The notes beneath the pieces are model-generated. The model ran no database searches and was not told the origin of the DNA. It worked only from the letters and a program-made list of their open reading frames with translations. Made by a program: the position numbers and the translations under genes. Below are positions 1-7,267 of a DNA stretch of 13,106 nt, piece by piece. Every line of letters starts with the position of its first letter. Positions within the stretch are counted from its first letter, which is position 1. Origin of the DNA: CAZLWA01 sp964563165 (GTDB lineage: Bacteria > CLD3 > SB21). The stretch lies in assembly GCA_964563165.1 (NCBI GenBank), contig CAZLWA010000058.1, positions 1 to 13,106 of the forward strand, written 5' to 3'.

Positions 1-2243
1 TCCGAATTATCTTTGAATGTGCGCGAACGCGTGATGTCGTAGAGTTCGAGGAACAGCGTTGGCCCGAATCCGCCGTACTCGAATATCCCGAACAGATCCC
101 GGTCAAAATCCGGCACGTTCATGAGCGCACCTCCGAAGAAAGACGATTTGGACAGCACGTCGGCGGAATAGAAATATACTCCCGGCTTGACCGTACCGTA
201 ATCCAGGCGCAGTACAGGAAGGACAGAGAAATTGAGAAATGTGGTCTTATAATTACGCACGGAATCAAAAACGGGGATGATTGAATCGTTATAGCTTTTC
301 GGATAGTCCGCCCAGCGCTTGGGATAGAAATAGGTTCTAGCCGAATCGACATTCGAGACGATATTTGGGTTCAGAATATGATACGGTGAAGCGGTGGCAT
401 GGATTTCGCGCTCCTGCCGTAAAAGGCTCATTTGATATCCGACGTCTTTATACAGTGTGAACACCATCTGCCCCTCATTGGAGATCGAAGGATAAAAAGC
501 ACCGCCGATCACGTTGGTCAGTTGTTTTCTTGTTTTCGTTTTAAGATCAAAGGCATAGATGTTGTAGATGCCCGTTTCATCGGAAGCGTAATAGATCCTC
601 TTTCCGTCTCCGCTGAAAACCGGCGAGCGCTCATCGAAATCCTGATTGAGTATCAACCGGAAAGACGCTCCGTCCGCACCGATTTCCGCAATATCGCGCC
701 CGTCATCGATCGACGTGTCGAATATGATCTTTTTGCCGTCCGGGCTGAAAACCGGTTTATAGATCTGGCGCCCGTTATCGAAATGCGTGAGCCATCTTAC
801 CGAAAGCGATCTGGCTGCAAACGTCCGGTCATCAAACTCTTTCGACAGTTTATCAACATCGGAAGGGATCCCGCCAATTTCGATTAGATTATTGGTTCCG
901 TCTGAATTCACAACCGCTACGATACTGCTGCCGTCAGGAGAAAATGACGGCGATGCTGCGCGCAAACCTTTGGTCAGGCGGTACTCTTTTTTATTTTCAA
1001 AATCGTAGACATAGACATCATTCACTTGCGAATGATATTCATTGTCGTACCAGTTCTTGGAATACGCCAATTTCTTACCGTCGGGTGACCACGACATGGA
1101 TCCTTCCGCGTGCTCCATTAATCTCACGATTGATCCGGACTTGACATGATACAGATACAGCGAAGTCTGGCTTAGATAGTCGAATCCCATATTGGATAGA
1201 AAAGCGATCCTGGAACCATCGGGCGAAAATGCGGGAAACAAATTCGCGGTGCCGTCGTTGGGAATGGCTTCGCCTTCCGCTAAAGACGATAGGATCACCG
1301 CCGTTTCCTGAGTATACATTTTTTCTACGTGAAGGCGCCATTCGTCATATATTAATTGAAGCGATTTTCCGGTTGCGTCTTTAACGGCGCCGTCGAATGA
1401 ACTCACCAATCGGCTGCTGTTGTGACAAATTTTGTCAAGGGCATCTTCCCCGTATTTCGACGCCATATAGCTTACCAGCGCATACCCGCTGTTGTACGCC
1501 GATTCGTTGCCGATGCTGTTCTTCCCGAAAGTTCCCATCTCGCTCAGGCTCAGCATACTTGCCGACAGCACACGCGAGCGCAGGATCATGTCGCGGTGCG
1601 AATCCCAGAATTCGTAATCAAATATTTTTTGCTGATATTGCGCCACGCCTTCGGCAAACCATACCGGCAGGTTGACGCCCGCAATCGGGTAGGACGTCAC
1701 CACGTTCGGGAATCCGCGCAGCACGTCCTGGCGGCGCTCTTTTTCATAGCCGATGTACTGCAAATAAAATCCTGGGATCTTGCGCGAAAATTTCATCATG
1801 GCCTGGATCGAAACCATATGCGTGAACTCGTGCATTATGACGTTGCGCAGCCAGTTGTGCGCCCCGCGCAATTCGAAATCCAGGCTCGACGCCCAAATTT
1901 CCATCTTATTGTCATAATAATACGCGCCGCCGTTGGAGTAATCGTCAGTGTCGCGAATAATGATGTGGATCCGCTCCGGACGATGATGATATAATTTTGA
2001 AACCGGCTCATAAATTTCTTCAGCAATTTTTGCGGCCAGCCGCGCCGTACGCTCCGGCCCTTTAAGAACGGGGTTGTTCGCCGCATTGGGATTGTCGTGA
2101 TAATGGATATCAAAATGAGGCGTCCGGATCGTAAACCATCTCAACTCGGGATGCGGCCACGATTCGGGCTGGGCGGCAAGTGAAAAGCTAAAAAACAGAT
2201 TGAAAGAACCTGCAACTAACAAACGCACGAGAAAACGTTCCAT
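1..2243 (-). CDS. Secreted zinc peptidase (gluzincin) with PD40/TolB-like propeller and probable C-terminal outer-membrane barrel, partial at 3' end
   Basis: The frame is open from ATG 2243 to the left edge (747 visible residues, no stop), so the C terminus is missing. Residues 1-23 form a signal peptide ending near SLAAQ. A metallopeptidase domain follows, with HEFTH at 138-142 and WFAEG around 196-199; E198 is the likely third zinc ligand, the gluzincin (clan MA) pattern. Residues about 333-600 hold six PD40-type blades, five of them with SPDG or SGDG (for example FSPDGKKIIF), as in TolB-like six-bladed propellers. From about residue 665 the sequence alternates polar and hydrophobic residues rich in Tyr and Phe, like the start of an outer-membrane barrel. 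Such proteins are often annotated as 'biopolymer transporter Tol', but no Tol-Pal gene is nearby and the peptidase site appears intact. The likely role is a surface or periplasmic protease of unknown substrate. The ATG has a fair ribosome site (AAGG, 6 nt upstream). A 77-nt gap separates it from the ArsA-like gene, so it may have its own promoter. Confidence -1.
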   Translation of the reverse strand, partial: MERFLVRLLVAGSFNLFFSFSLAAQPESWPHPELRWFTIRTPHFDIHYHDNPNAANNPVLKGPERTARLAAKIAEEIYEPVSKLYHHRPERIHIIIRDTDDYSNGGAYYYDNKMEIWASSLDFELRGAHNWLRNVIMHEFTHMVSIQAMMKFSRKIPGFYLQYIGYEKERRQDVLRGFPNVVTSYPIAGVNLPVWFAEGVAQYQQKIFDYEFWDSHRDMILRSRVLSASMLSLSEMGTFGKNSIGNESAYNSGYALVSYMASKYGEDALDKICHNSSRLVSSFDGAVKDATGKSLQLIYDEWRLHVEKMYTQETAVILSSLAEGEAIPNDGTANLFPAFSPDGSRIAFLSNMGFDYLSQTSLYLYHVKSGSIVRLMEHAEGSMSWSPDGKKLAYSKNWYDNEYHSQVNDVYVYDFENKKEYRLTKGLRAASPSFSPDGSSIVAVVNSDGTNNLIEIGGIPSDVDKLSKEFDDRTFAARSLSVRWLTHFDNGRQIYKPVFSPDGKKIIFDTSIDDGRDIAEIGADGASFRLILNQDFDERSPVFSGDGKRIYYASDETGIYNIYAFDLKTKTRKQLTNVIGGAFYPSISNEGQMVFTLYKDVGYQMSLLRQEREIHATASPYHILNPNIVSNVDSARTYFYPKRWADYPKSYNDSIIPVFDSVRNYKTTFLNFSVLPVLRLDYGTVKPGVYFYSADVLSKSSFFGGALMNVPDFDRDLFGIFEYGGFGPTLFLELYDITRSRTFKDNS

Positions 2244-2320
2244 GATGGCCCTTATTTTTGAAAATACTTAGATCTTCTGTTTCAGATCTCCGGAACTGTC
2301 TTCCCCGATCCCCTGATAAC
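2244..2320 (-). other. Intergenic spacer with small AGATCT inverted repeat
   Basis: This 77-nt gap lies between the ArsA-like gene and the peptidase gene. It contains AGATCT at 2270-2275 and again at 2284-2289. The hexamer is self-complementary, so the two copies can pair as a 6-bp stem with an 8-nt loop. No T-run follows on the minus strand, so it is at best a weak terminator or a chance repeat. I see no convincing -35/-10 pair. The ribosome site of the peptidase gene (AAGG) lies at the left end of the gap. Confidence -1.
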
Positions 2321-3511
2321 TCAATATTTGGCCTTTTCGAATTTTATTTCCAGCCAGCCATCGTGATACTCCGCGTCCCGCGGAACCAGCCCCGACAACG
2401 AATCGGGCACCACATACGATTTGATCTGGCTGCCTAATCTCAGGATCAATTCATTCCCGCGGTTGGACAATTCGATTTGATGTTTTTCGGCGAAAGGGAT
2501 CTGAACGGCGAAAATATTTTCTTTTTTTCGAACGAAGACTCTGACCGGCTTCTCGGAATAAAATAATTCGGCCGGATCGCACTCACGGTATAACATTTCG
2601 CCCAATTCTCTTAAGCGAGAAATGCCCACAACTTCGTTTTTGAGAAACGGGATCTCAACTATCGGCAGCGGCGAGAAATTCGTATAGATGGTATCGAGAT
2701 GTTTTCTCTGCGTTTGGTACCAATCATGGAAATAACCGTTCATCGTATCCTTGGGCATCACGCGATTGACAATAATCTGATCGGTCACCATACCGAAAAG
2801 ATTCAGGTAGGTCAAAGCGCGCTGGGACTCATTGATCACCATTTTTTCAGGATTAAGGATCAGCCGCGTCGAGGTCACCGAGTGAGATTCAAAGAGTTTC
2901 CGCATGTCCAATAATTTTTCCAGCACCGATTCCCATGACTTCGCCACTTCCTCGGGCGCCACCACCGCGCGCAGCGATTTGGAAACCCTCGACGCGGGGC
3001 GAATGACCGGCGACAAAATATATTTTTCCAGATACCGCGTGATCTTTAATGCCACAGAAACAATTTGAGGCAGGCTCAACAGCCTCAAACTTTCGCCCGT
3101 CGGCGCCATATCCACGATCAATACGTCGTATTTTCCGGAGTCATGAAATTCTTTAATGCGCAGCAGGCTAAACAGGTTATCCATACCCGGGATCGTAGCC
3201 AATTCTCCGGAAATGATCTCATCCGCGCCCAGCGTGATCATCAGGGAAGCGATATAATCGCGAATGTGCCCCCAATTCGCGTCGAGTTCGCGGAACGGGT
3301 CGATTTCAATGGCATCCAGATTCTTTGAAATGTTTTGAATGCCGTTTGACAGCGTTTGCTCAAACGTGTCGGACAGGCTGTGCGCCGGATCGGTGCTAAT
3401 AATGATCGTCCGGTATCCGTGCGAGGCCGTGCGGAGAGCGGTAGCCGCGGCAACGGTTGTCTTGCCTACGCCGCCTTTGCCTGAAAAAAAAATAATGCGC
3501 AGTTTTTTCAA
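2321..3511 (-). CDS. ArsA/Get3-like ATPase with C-terminal Hsp20-like domain
   Basis: This is a 396-residue cytoplasmic P-loop ATPase of the SIMIBI class. The deviant Walker A is GKGGVGKTT (11-19), switch I is DPAHSLSD (41-48), and the ArsA-family switch II is VDMAPTGESLRLL (133-145). IVNRVMP (247-253) is the usual nucleotide-base-binding strand. Residues about 322-393 are beta-rich and fit the Hsp20-like domain found at the end of many bacterial ArsA homologues. There is one ATPase half, not two as in plasmid ArsA, and only one cysteine (C311). The arsenite-site cysteines of ArsA and the CxxC of Get3 are therefore absent, and arsenite efflux is unlikely. A role in handling membrane or exported proteins, by analogy with Get3, is inference. 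The start is TTG at 3511, chosen because MKKLRIIFFSGKGG is the canonical N terminus and no ATG lies nearby; its ribosome site is weak. The gene begins 12 nt after the thioredoxin-like lipoprotein gene, so the two are probably co-transcribed. Confidence -1.
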   Translation of the reverse strand: MKKLRIIFFSGKGGVGKTTVAAATALRTASHGYRTIIISTDPAHSLSDTFEQTLSNGIQNISKNLDAIEIDPFRELDANWGHIRDYIASLMITLGADEIISGELATIPGMDNLFSLLRIKEFHDSGKYDVLIVDMAPTGESLRLLSLPQIVSVALKITRYLEKYILSPVIRPASRVSKSLRAVVAPEEVAKSWESVLEKLLDMRKLFESHSVTSTRLILNPEKMVINESQRALTYLNLFGMVTDQIIVNRVMPKDTMNGYFHDWYQTQRKHLDTIYTNFSPLPIVEIPFLKNEVVGISRLRELGEMLYRECDPAELFYSEKPVRVFVRKKENIFAVQIPFAEKHQIELSNRGNELILRLGSQIKSYVVPDSLSGLVPRDAEYHDGWLEIKFEKAKY

Positions 3512-3523
3512 AAGAACGGCTCG

Positions 3524-4057
3524 CTATCGTAAAATGGTAAGCATATCTTCTTCCATACTCGCCTTCGGATGTTCGGTAATGCGTCCGATCTCCAGGCCGT
3601 CGCGGTAAAAAATCATCGTGGGGACTCGCGTGATCGCGCGCTTTTCCGTGAGCTTTTCTTTGTCTGTTTTCGACCGGTCGAGGCCGTGAAAGACCACATG
3701 GACATTCGGAATTTCAGCTTGATCCAGCGCTTTCAAAAAATGCGGAAGATTTCTTTTTGAATCGGCGCACCACGTGCCAAGGAATACTTCAATGCTGATT
3801 ACCCCGGTGGAATTTTTTAACAACCGAACAGCGGAGTCATTCGGCACGTAATTTTCGTAATTGGTCTTGAACATATCAAATTCGGAAAACAATTCATCCC
3901 GTGTGACCTCTCCGATCAGCATACTTTCGCCGTTAATAATTTGCAAATGCGGCGAATGATAGGTTTTTGGTAACGTCGAATGGCTTTGAACCGTCGACAC
4001 ACAGGAGCACCAAAGGAAACCGGCGGCGGACATTATCAGGAACAAATACCTACCCAT
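3524..4057 (-). CDS. Thioredoxin-fold lipoprotein with monothiol CADS active site
   Basis: This 177-residue protein has an N-terminal hydrophobic segment (residues 4-16) followed by WCSC (16-19). C19 is a plausible but non-standard lipidation site, so the protein is probably a periplasmic lipoprotein; a simple signal peptide is the alternative. The thioredoxin domain covers about 80-177, with active site GTWCADSKR (94-102) and cis-proline motif VPTMIFY (P146). The second cysteine of the usual CxxC is Ser100, so only C97 can react. From memory, a related family in Bacteroidetes-like bacteria has WCGDS here, so the change is probably ancestral rather than damage. A one-cysteine site cannot form its own disulfide and would suit mixed-disulfide trapping, isomerase-like or binding roles. 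The ATG overlaps the end of tatC (ATGGGTAG), and GAGGAAAGAG upstream is a strong ribosome site, so the two genes are translationally coupled. Confidence -1.
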   Translation of the reverse strand: MGRYLFLIMSAAGFLWCSCVSTVQSHSTLPKTYHSPHLQIINGESMLIGEVTRDELFSEFDMFKTNYENYVPNDSAVRLLKNSTGVISIEVFLGTWCADSKRNLPHFLKALDQAEIPNVHVVFHGLDRSKTDKEKLTEKRAITRVPTMIFYRDGLEIGRITEHPKASMEEDMLTILR

Positions 4058-4901
4058 TTTTTTTCTCTTTCCTCAACGTGATCTTCGAAACCCAAATGCT
4101 TACTTCATAGAGCAGGATCATAGGTACGGCCACCACCATCATCGTAATCATATCCGTGGTCGGCGTAACCACCGCCGACAAGACCAGGCAAGCCACTGCG
4201 GCATGCCGCCAATAATGGCGCATGAAGGCCGGCGTCAGAATGCCGATCTTGGTCAGGAAAAAAGCAAGCACCGGTAATTCAAACGTTAAGCCGCTGATCA
4301 GCATGAATCCTGAAACAAATCCCAAATACGATTCCAGATCGATCATATTTTCAACGACGATTCCAAGATCCTTATCGATCGTACCCATGGTCAAAAGGAA
4401 ATTCAACGTCACCGGGATAACGATGACGTATGCGAAAACGGCGCCGACCAGGAAAAAAAATGTCGCGAAAAAAATGATCGGTAAAGCGTATCGTCTCTCG
4501 CGCTTCTTCAGACCGGGAGAAATAAATCGCCACAAGTGGATCAGGATGACGGGCAGGCTCAAAACAATGCCGGCCATCAAGCCGACCTGGATCTTGACCA
4601 TCATCAGGCCTTGAACATGCGTGATCACCGGTTTCATCAATTTGATGGGCGGCTCGACGCCGGGAATGATCATGGGGGGATACAGCAGGAATTTGATGAT
4701 CTCATTGCTGAAAACGAACGACAGCATCATCATCGCCAGCACGGAAAGGACCATCGCGATGATGCGTTTGCGCAGTTCCGCCAGATGGTCCAGAAAGGAC
4801 ATGGCCGGGCCTTCCAGACCCGGATCATCGGTATCAGGACCGGGATTTATTTCTTCACTCATCTCAGGTCTCGGCACGGTTTCAGACATAGACGCTTTCA
4901 T
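4050..4901 (-). CDS. tatC: Sec-independent (twin-arginine) translocase subunit TatC
   Basis: TatC is the polytopic inner-membrane receptor of the twin-arginine pathway, which moves folded proteins with an RR signal across the inner membrane. The family signature FLDHLAELRKRI is at 36-47, with the functionally important Glu in the ELR motif (E42). FISPGLKKRER (127-137) matches the cytoplasmic-loop motif that binds the RR signal, with E135 corresponding to the key Glu of E. coli TatC. Six membrane segments can be seen, at about 48-65, 100-123, 142-166, 192-217, 231-246 and 252-270. With the ATG at 4901 there is a polar, acidic 33-residue N-terminal extension. An alternative ATG at 4802 (M34) has a good GGAAGG site 7 nt upstream and would give a typical 250-residue TatC. 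The 4901 start lies 6 nt after the sxtJ-like stop codon. No tatA or tatB gene is present in this window. Confidence -1.
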   Translation of the reverse strand: MKASMSETVPRPEMSEEINPGPDTDDPGLEGPAMSFLDHLAELRKRIIAMVLSVLAMMMLSFVFSNEIIKFLLYPPMIIPGVEPPIKLMKPVITHVQGLMMVKIQVGLMAGIVLSLPVILIHLWRFISPGLKKRERRYALPIIFFATFFFLVGAVFAYVIVIPVTLNFLLTMGTIDKDLGIVVENMIDLESYLGFVSGFMLISGLTFELPVLAFFLTKIGILTPAFMRHYWRHAAVACLVLSAVVTPTTDMITMMVVAVPMILLYEVSIWVSKITLRKEKKNG

Positions 4902-4907
4902 CGTAAA

Positions 4908-5342
4908 TTAAAATAACCGCTCATACTGTTTCTTGTCAAAGGTCTGCTTCTCCTTTTTCAACCAGTAAGTGGTTGCGGTACGGTCTATTTTCTTGTTTAA
5001 AAGGTCCCTTCCGAAAATGCGCGCGGCCACTCCGATCGGCGCAAACAGCAGGAAAAAAATCATCGCAAGAATTAATCTTGACACAAAATATCCGATGACG
5101 ATCGAAATAACCGTCATCCCGTAGTAGAGGGGCTTGATTACCGGAATCACGATATATGCGGCGATCCCTGCCGCCGCGCCGCCCGCGGCAAATTCCATCC
5201 ACAACGGATTATCTTTGCGCCACAGCAGTCCGGCGACGATAAATAGGATAACCGATAAAATAATACCGAATTTTCTGACCGACTTTTTACCGGACTCTAT
5301 TTCGCGGATCTCATGCGCAATATCTTTGATAATTTCTCTCAT
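4908..5342 (-). CDS. SxtJ family small membrane protein
   Basis: This 144-residue protein has a charged N terminus, a membrane segment at about 24-41, two or three more between about 48 and 108, and a basic, soluble C-terminal tail. The pattern FAPIGVAARIFGRDLL followed by YWLKKEK and KQYERLF at the end matches the SxtJ family, named after a gene of the saxitoxin cluster. SxtJ genes are commonly found just downstream of NodU/CmcH-type carbamoyltransferases, as here: 11 nt separate it from copy B, with a GGAAGAG ribosome site. Its biochemical role is unknown. A membrane adaptor that docks the carbamoyltransferase near a lipid-linked or exported substrate is a reasonable inference. The DUF5989 small protein that often follows SxtJ is absent, because tatC begins 6 nt downstream. 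The saxitoxin link is by name only. Confidence -1.
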   Translation of the reverse strand: MREIIKDIAHEIREIESGKKSVRKFGIILSVILFIVAGLLWRKDNPLWMEFAAGGAAAGIAAYIVIPVIKPLYYGMTVISIVIGYFVSRLILAMIFFLLFAPIGVAARIFGRDLLNKKIDRTATTYWLKKEKQTFDKKQYERLF

Positions 5343-5353
5343 CTCTCTTCCGT

Positions 5354-7171
5354 TTAATCTAATTCAAATTCTTTCATCCAGGTTTTATCGCCTTCCATCG
5401 GTATTTGTTCCGCTTTATCCAATACAATATTGCCTAAGACCAGGTAGTCCATTTCGGTCCGCATAAAGCAACGATAGGCGTCCTCCGGCGTGCATACGAT
5501 CGGTTCACCGCGCACGTTGAAGGATGTATTGACGATCACAGGGCATCCGGTCTTTTCGTAAAATGCGCGGATCAGCTCGTAATAGGCTCCGTGTACATCC
5601 TTGTGTACCGTCTGAATGCGCGCGGAATAATCCACATGGGTTACCGCCGGAATTTCAGATCGCGGAATGTTCAATTTTTCAATGCCGAACAGCTTATTTT
5701 GTTCTTCCGTCATCGCGATCCTCTTATCTGCTTTCACGTCCGCAACCAGCAGCATGTATTTGCTGTCGTAATCCACGTCAAAATAGTCTCTGACTTTTTC
5801 CCGGAGCACACTCGGCGCAAACGGACGGAACGATTCACGGTATTTGATTTTCAGGTTCATCACCGATTGCATTTTCGACGAACGTGCGTCGCCGATAATG
5901 CTTCGTGAACCCAGCGCGCGCGGGCCGAACTCCATTCGGCCTTGAAACCATCCCACGACTTTTTCAAGCGCCAGAATTCCGGCAACCTTGTCCACCATTC
6001 CCGCACGGGAAAGTTTTTGATGCGCAATATTATTTTTCTGCAGAAACCTCTCCACATAGGCGTCAGAATATTCTGTCCCGAGATACGACGCGTACTGAGA
6101 ATCTGTCGGGTTCACGGTCCGGGGGTTTTGCAGATACTGATACCACACCACCAACGCCGCACCCACCGCGCTCCCCGCGTCGCCGGCCGCCGGCTGAATC
6201 CACAGGTCGTCGAAAACTTTTTCCCTGAGCAAAAGTCCGTTCGCAACGCAATTGAGCGCCACACCGCCGGCAAGGCAAAGATTCTTTTGTCCGGTGAACT
6301 TGCGAACATGCTTCGCCATGCGAAGCATCACTTCCTCCGTTACCACTTGAACCGATTTGGCCAGATCCATTTCTCGCTGCCCTAACAAACTCTCCGGCCG
6401 GCGCGGCGGTCCGCCGAACAAATCGTGAAATCTTTTGTTGGTCATCGTCAAACCGGATGCATAATTAAAATAATCCATGTTCAATTTGAACGAGCCGTCT
6501 TCCTTCAGATCCATGAGGTGTTTGTATATCAGATCCACATATTTCGGTTCTCCGTAAGGCGCCAAACCCATGACCTTGTACTCGCCGGAATTTACTTTGA
6601 AACCGGTATAGTATGTAAAAGCGGAATACAGCAGGCCGAGTGAATGCGGAAAATGAATCTCGTGATCGATAGATATATGATTGTCCTTACCGACCCCGAA
6701 ACTGGTAGTGGTCCATTCCCCTACACCGTCGATCGTCAGGAAGGCGGCTTCGGAAAACGGCGACGGATAAAAAGCGGCCGCGGCGTGGGATTCATGATGT
6801 TCGGCATAAATGATTTTCCCCCTGAAGCCCTTCAATTCTTCCATGATCAGTTCCGGCATCCACAGCTTTTTTCGAATCCACTGGGGCATAGCCTTCATGA
6901 ATGAATTTAGTCCAAATGGTGCGTAGGCAAAATACGTTCGCAGCAACCGTTCAAATTTGATCAACGGTTTTTCATAAAACCCCACATAGTCAACCTGACC
7001 CATATCAATGCCCGCGTACTGCAAACAGAATTGCACGGCGTGTTTGGGGAAATTGTCGTCATGCTTTTTCCGTGTGAATCGCTCTTCCTGGGCTGCAGCG
7101 ATGATTTTACCGTCCTGAATGAGTGCCGCGGCCGAGTCATGATAAAAACACGAGATGCCGAGAATATACAT
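5354..7171 (-). CDS. Carbamoyltransferase of the NodU/CmcH family (copy B, SxtI-like context)
   Basis: This is a complete 605-residue O-carbamoyltransferase. Family members such as TobZ and CmcH use carbamoyl phosphate and ATP to make carbamoyl-adenylate in a YrdC-like C-terminal domain, then pass the carbamoyl group to a hydroxyl in the Kae1-like N-terminal domain. Visible motifs are YHDSAAAL near the start, HHESH (H125 and H129, the metal-binding HxxxH), DGVGEW, GGVALN (302-307), GDAGSAVGAA (330-339), GRMEFGPRALGSRSI (411-425), SFRPFAPSV and NTSFNVRGEPIVCTPEDA (548-565). All are canonical, so it should be active. The start is ATG 7171, with AAAAAGGA 7 nt upstream; the TTG just before it (7174) is too close to that site. 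The SxtJ gene follows after 11 nt. The acceptor is unknown; a sugar of the envelope glycan is the best guess from the upstream genes. Confidence -1.
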   Translation of the reverse strand: MYILGISCFYHDSAAALIQDGKIIAAAQEERFTRKKHDDNFPKHAVQFCLQYAGIDMGQVDYVGFYEKPLIKFERLLRTYFAYAPFGLNSFMKAMPQWIRKKLWMPELIMEELKGFRGKIIYAEHHESHAAAAFYPSPFSEAAFLTIDGVGEWTTTSFGVGKDNHISIDHEIHFPHSLGLLYSAFTYYTGFKVNSGEYKVMGLAPYGEPKYVDLIYKHLMDLKEDGSFKLNMDYFNYASGLTMTNKRFHDLFGGPPRRPESLLGQREMDLAKSVQVVTEEVMLRMAKHVRKFTGQKNLCLAGGVALNCVANGLLLREKVFDDLWIQPAAGDAGSAVGAALVVWYQYLQNPRTVNPTDSQYASYLGTEYSDAYVERFLQKNNIAHQKLSRAGMVDKVAGILALEKVVGWFQGRMEFGPRALGSRSIIGDARSSKMQSVMNLKIKYRESFRPFAPSVLREKVRDYFDVDYDSKYMLLVADVKADKRIAMTEEQNKLFGIEKLNIPRSEIPAVTHVDYSARIQTVHKDVHGAYYELIRAFYEKTGCPVIVNTSFNVRGEPIVCTPEDAYRCFMRTEMDYLVLGNIVLDKAEQIPMEGDKTWMKEFELD

Positions 7172-7267
7172 CAACGATTCCTTTTTGCAGTGAATGAATC
7201 CAATAATGCACTATAACTTGTATGCCACAACCCATGACTGGAATTCGTTCGGAAGGCGAAAGTCACT
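7172..7267 (-). promoter_or_regulatory. Intergenic spacer, possible weak promoter for carbamoyltransferase B
   Basis: This 96-nt gap is the larger of the two intergenic gaps of any size in the window. On the minus strand TATAGT (7215 to 7210) resembles a -10 box 38 nt before the carbamoyltransferase start, but no good -35 box lies 16-18 nt upstream. The gap holds no clear hairpin with a T-run. It could mark a second transcription start or simply be a spacer. Confidence -1.

Noticed and set aside
432..887. 151-codon open frame on the plus strand
   Set aside because: It is antisense to the PD40 propeller region, and its protein has no domain features.
1422..1994. 190-codon open frame on the plus strand
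   Set aside because: It lies opposite the peptidase gene, whose minus-strand frame has HEFTH, WFAEG and PD40 motifs. The plus-strand translation shows no recognisable family pattern.
1..2243. TolB of the Tol-Pal system
   Set aside because: The protein has a long peptidase domain before the propeller and continues into a probable barrel, and no tolQ, tolR, tolA or pal gene is present.
2270..2289. AGATCT inverted repeat as an intrinsic terminator
   Set aside because: The stem is only 6 bp and AT-containing, with no T-run after it on the minus strand.
2321..3511. Arsenite efflux ATPase
   Set aside because: The metal-binding cysteines are absent, there is a single ATPase half, and no arsenite transporter or regulator gene is nearby.
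4536..4916. Plus-strand open frames opposite tatC, rich in His, Gln and Asp
   Set aside because: The composition is the mirror of a membrane-protein gene read on the other strand, and TatC motifs are clear on the minus strand.
5591..6385. Several overlapping plus-strand open frames opposite carbamoyltransferase B
   Set aside because: The minus-strand frame is a full-length, motif-complete enzyme; the others are antisense shadows.
4908..7171. Saxitoxin-type biosynthesis cluster
   Set aside because: Only the carbamoyltransferase and SxtJ-like genes are shared. No SxtA-like polyketide synthase or other toxin gene is present, and this gene pair is widespread in non-toxic bacteria.
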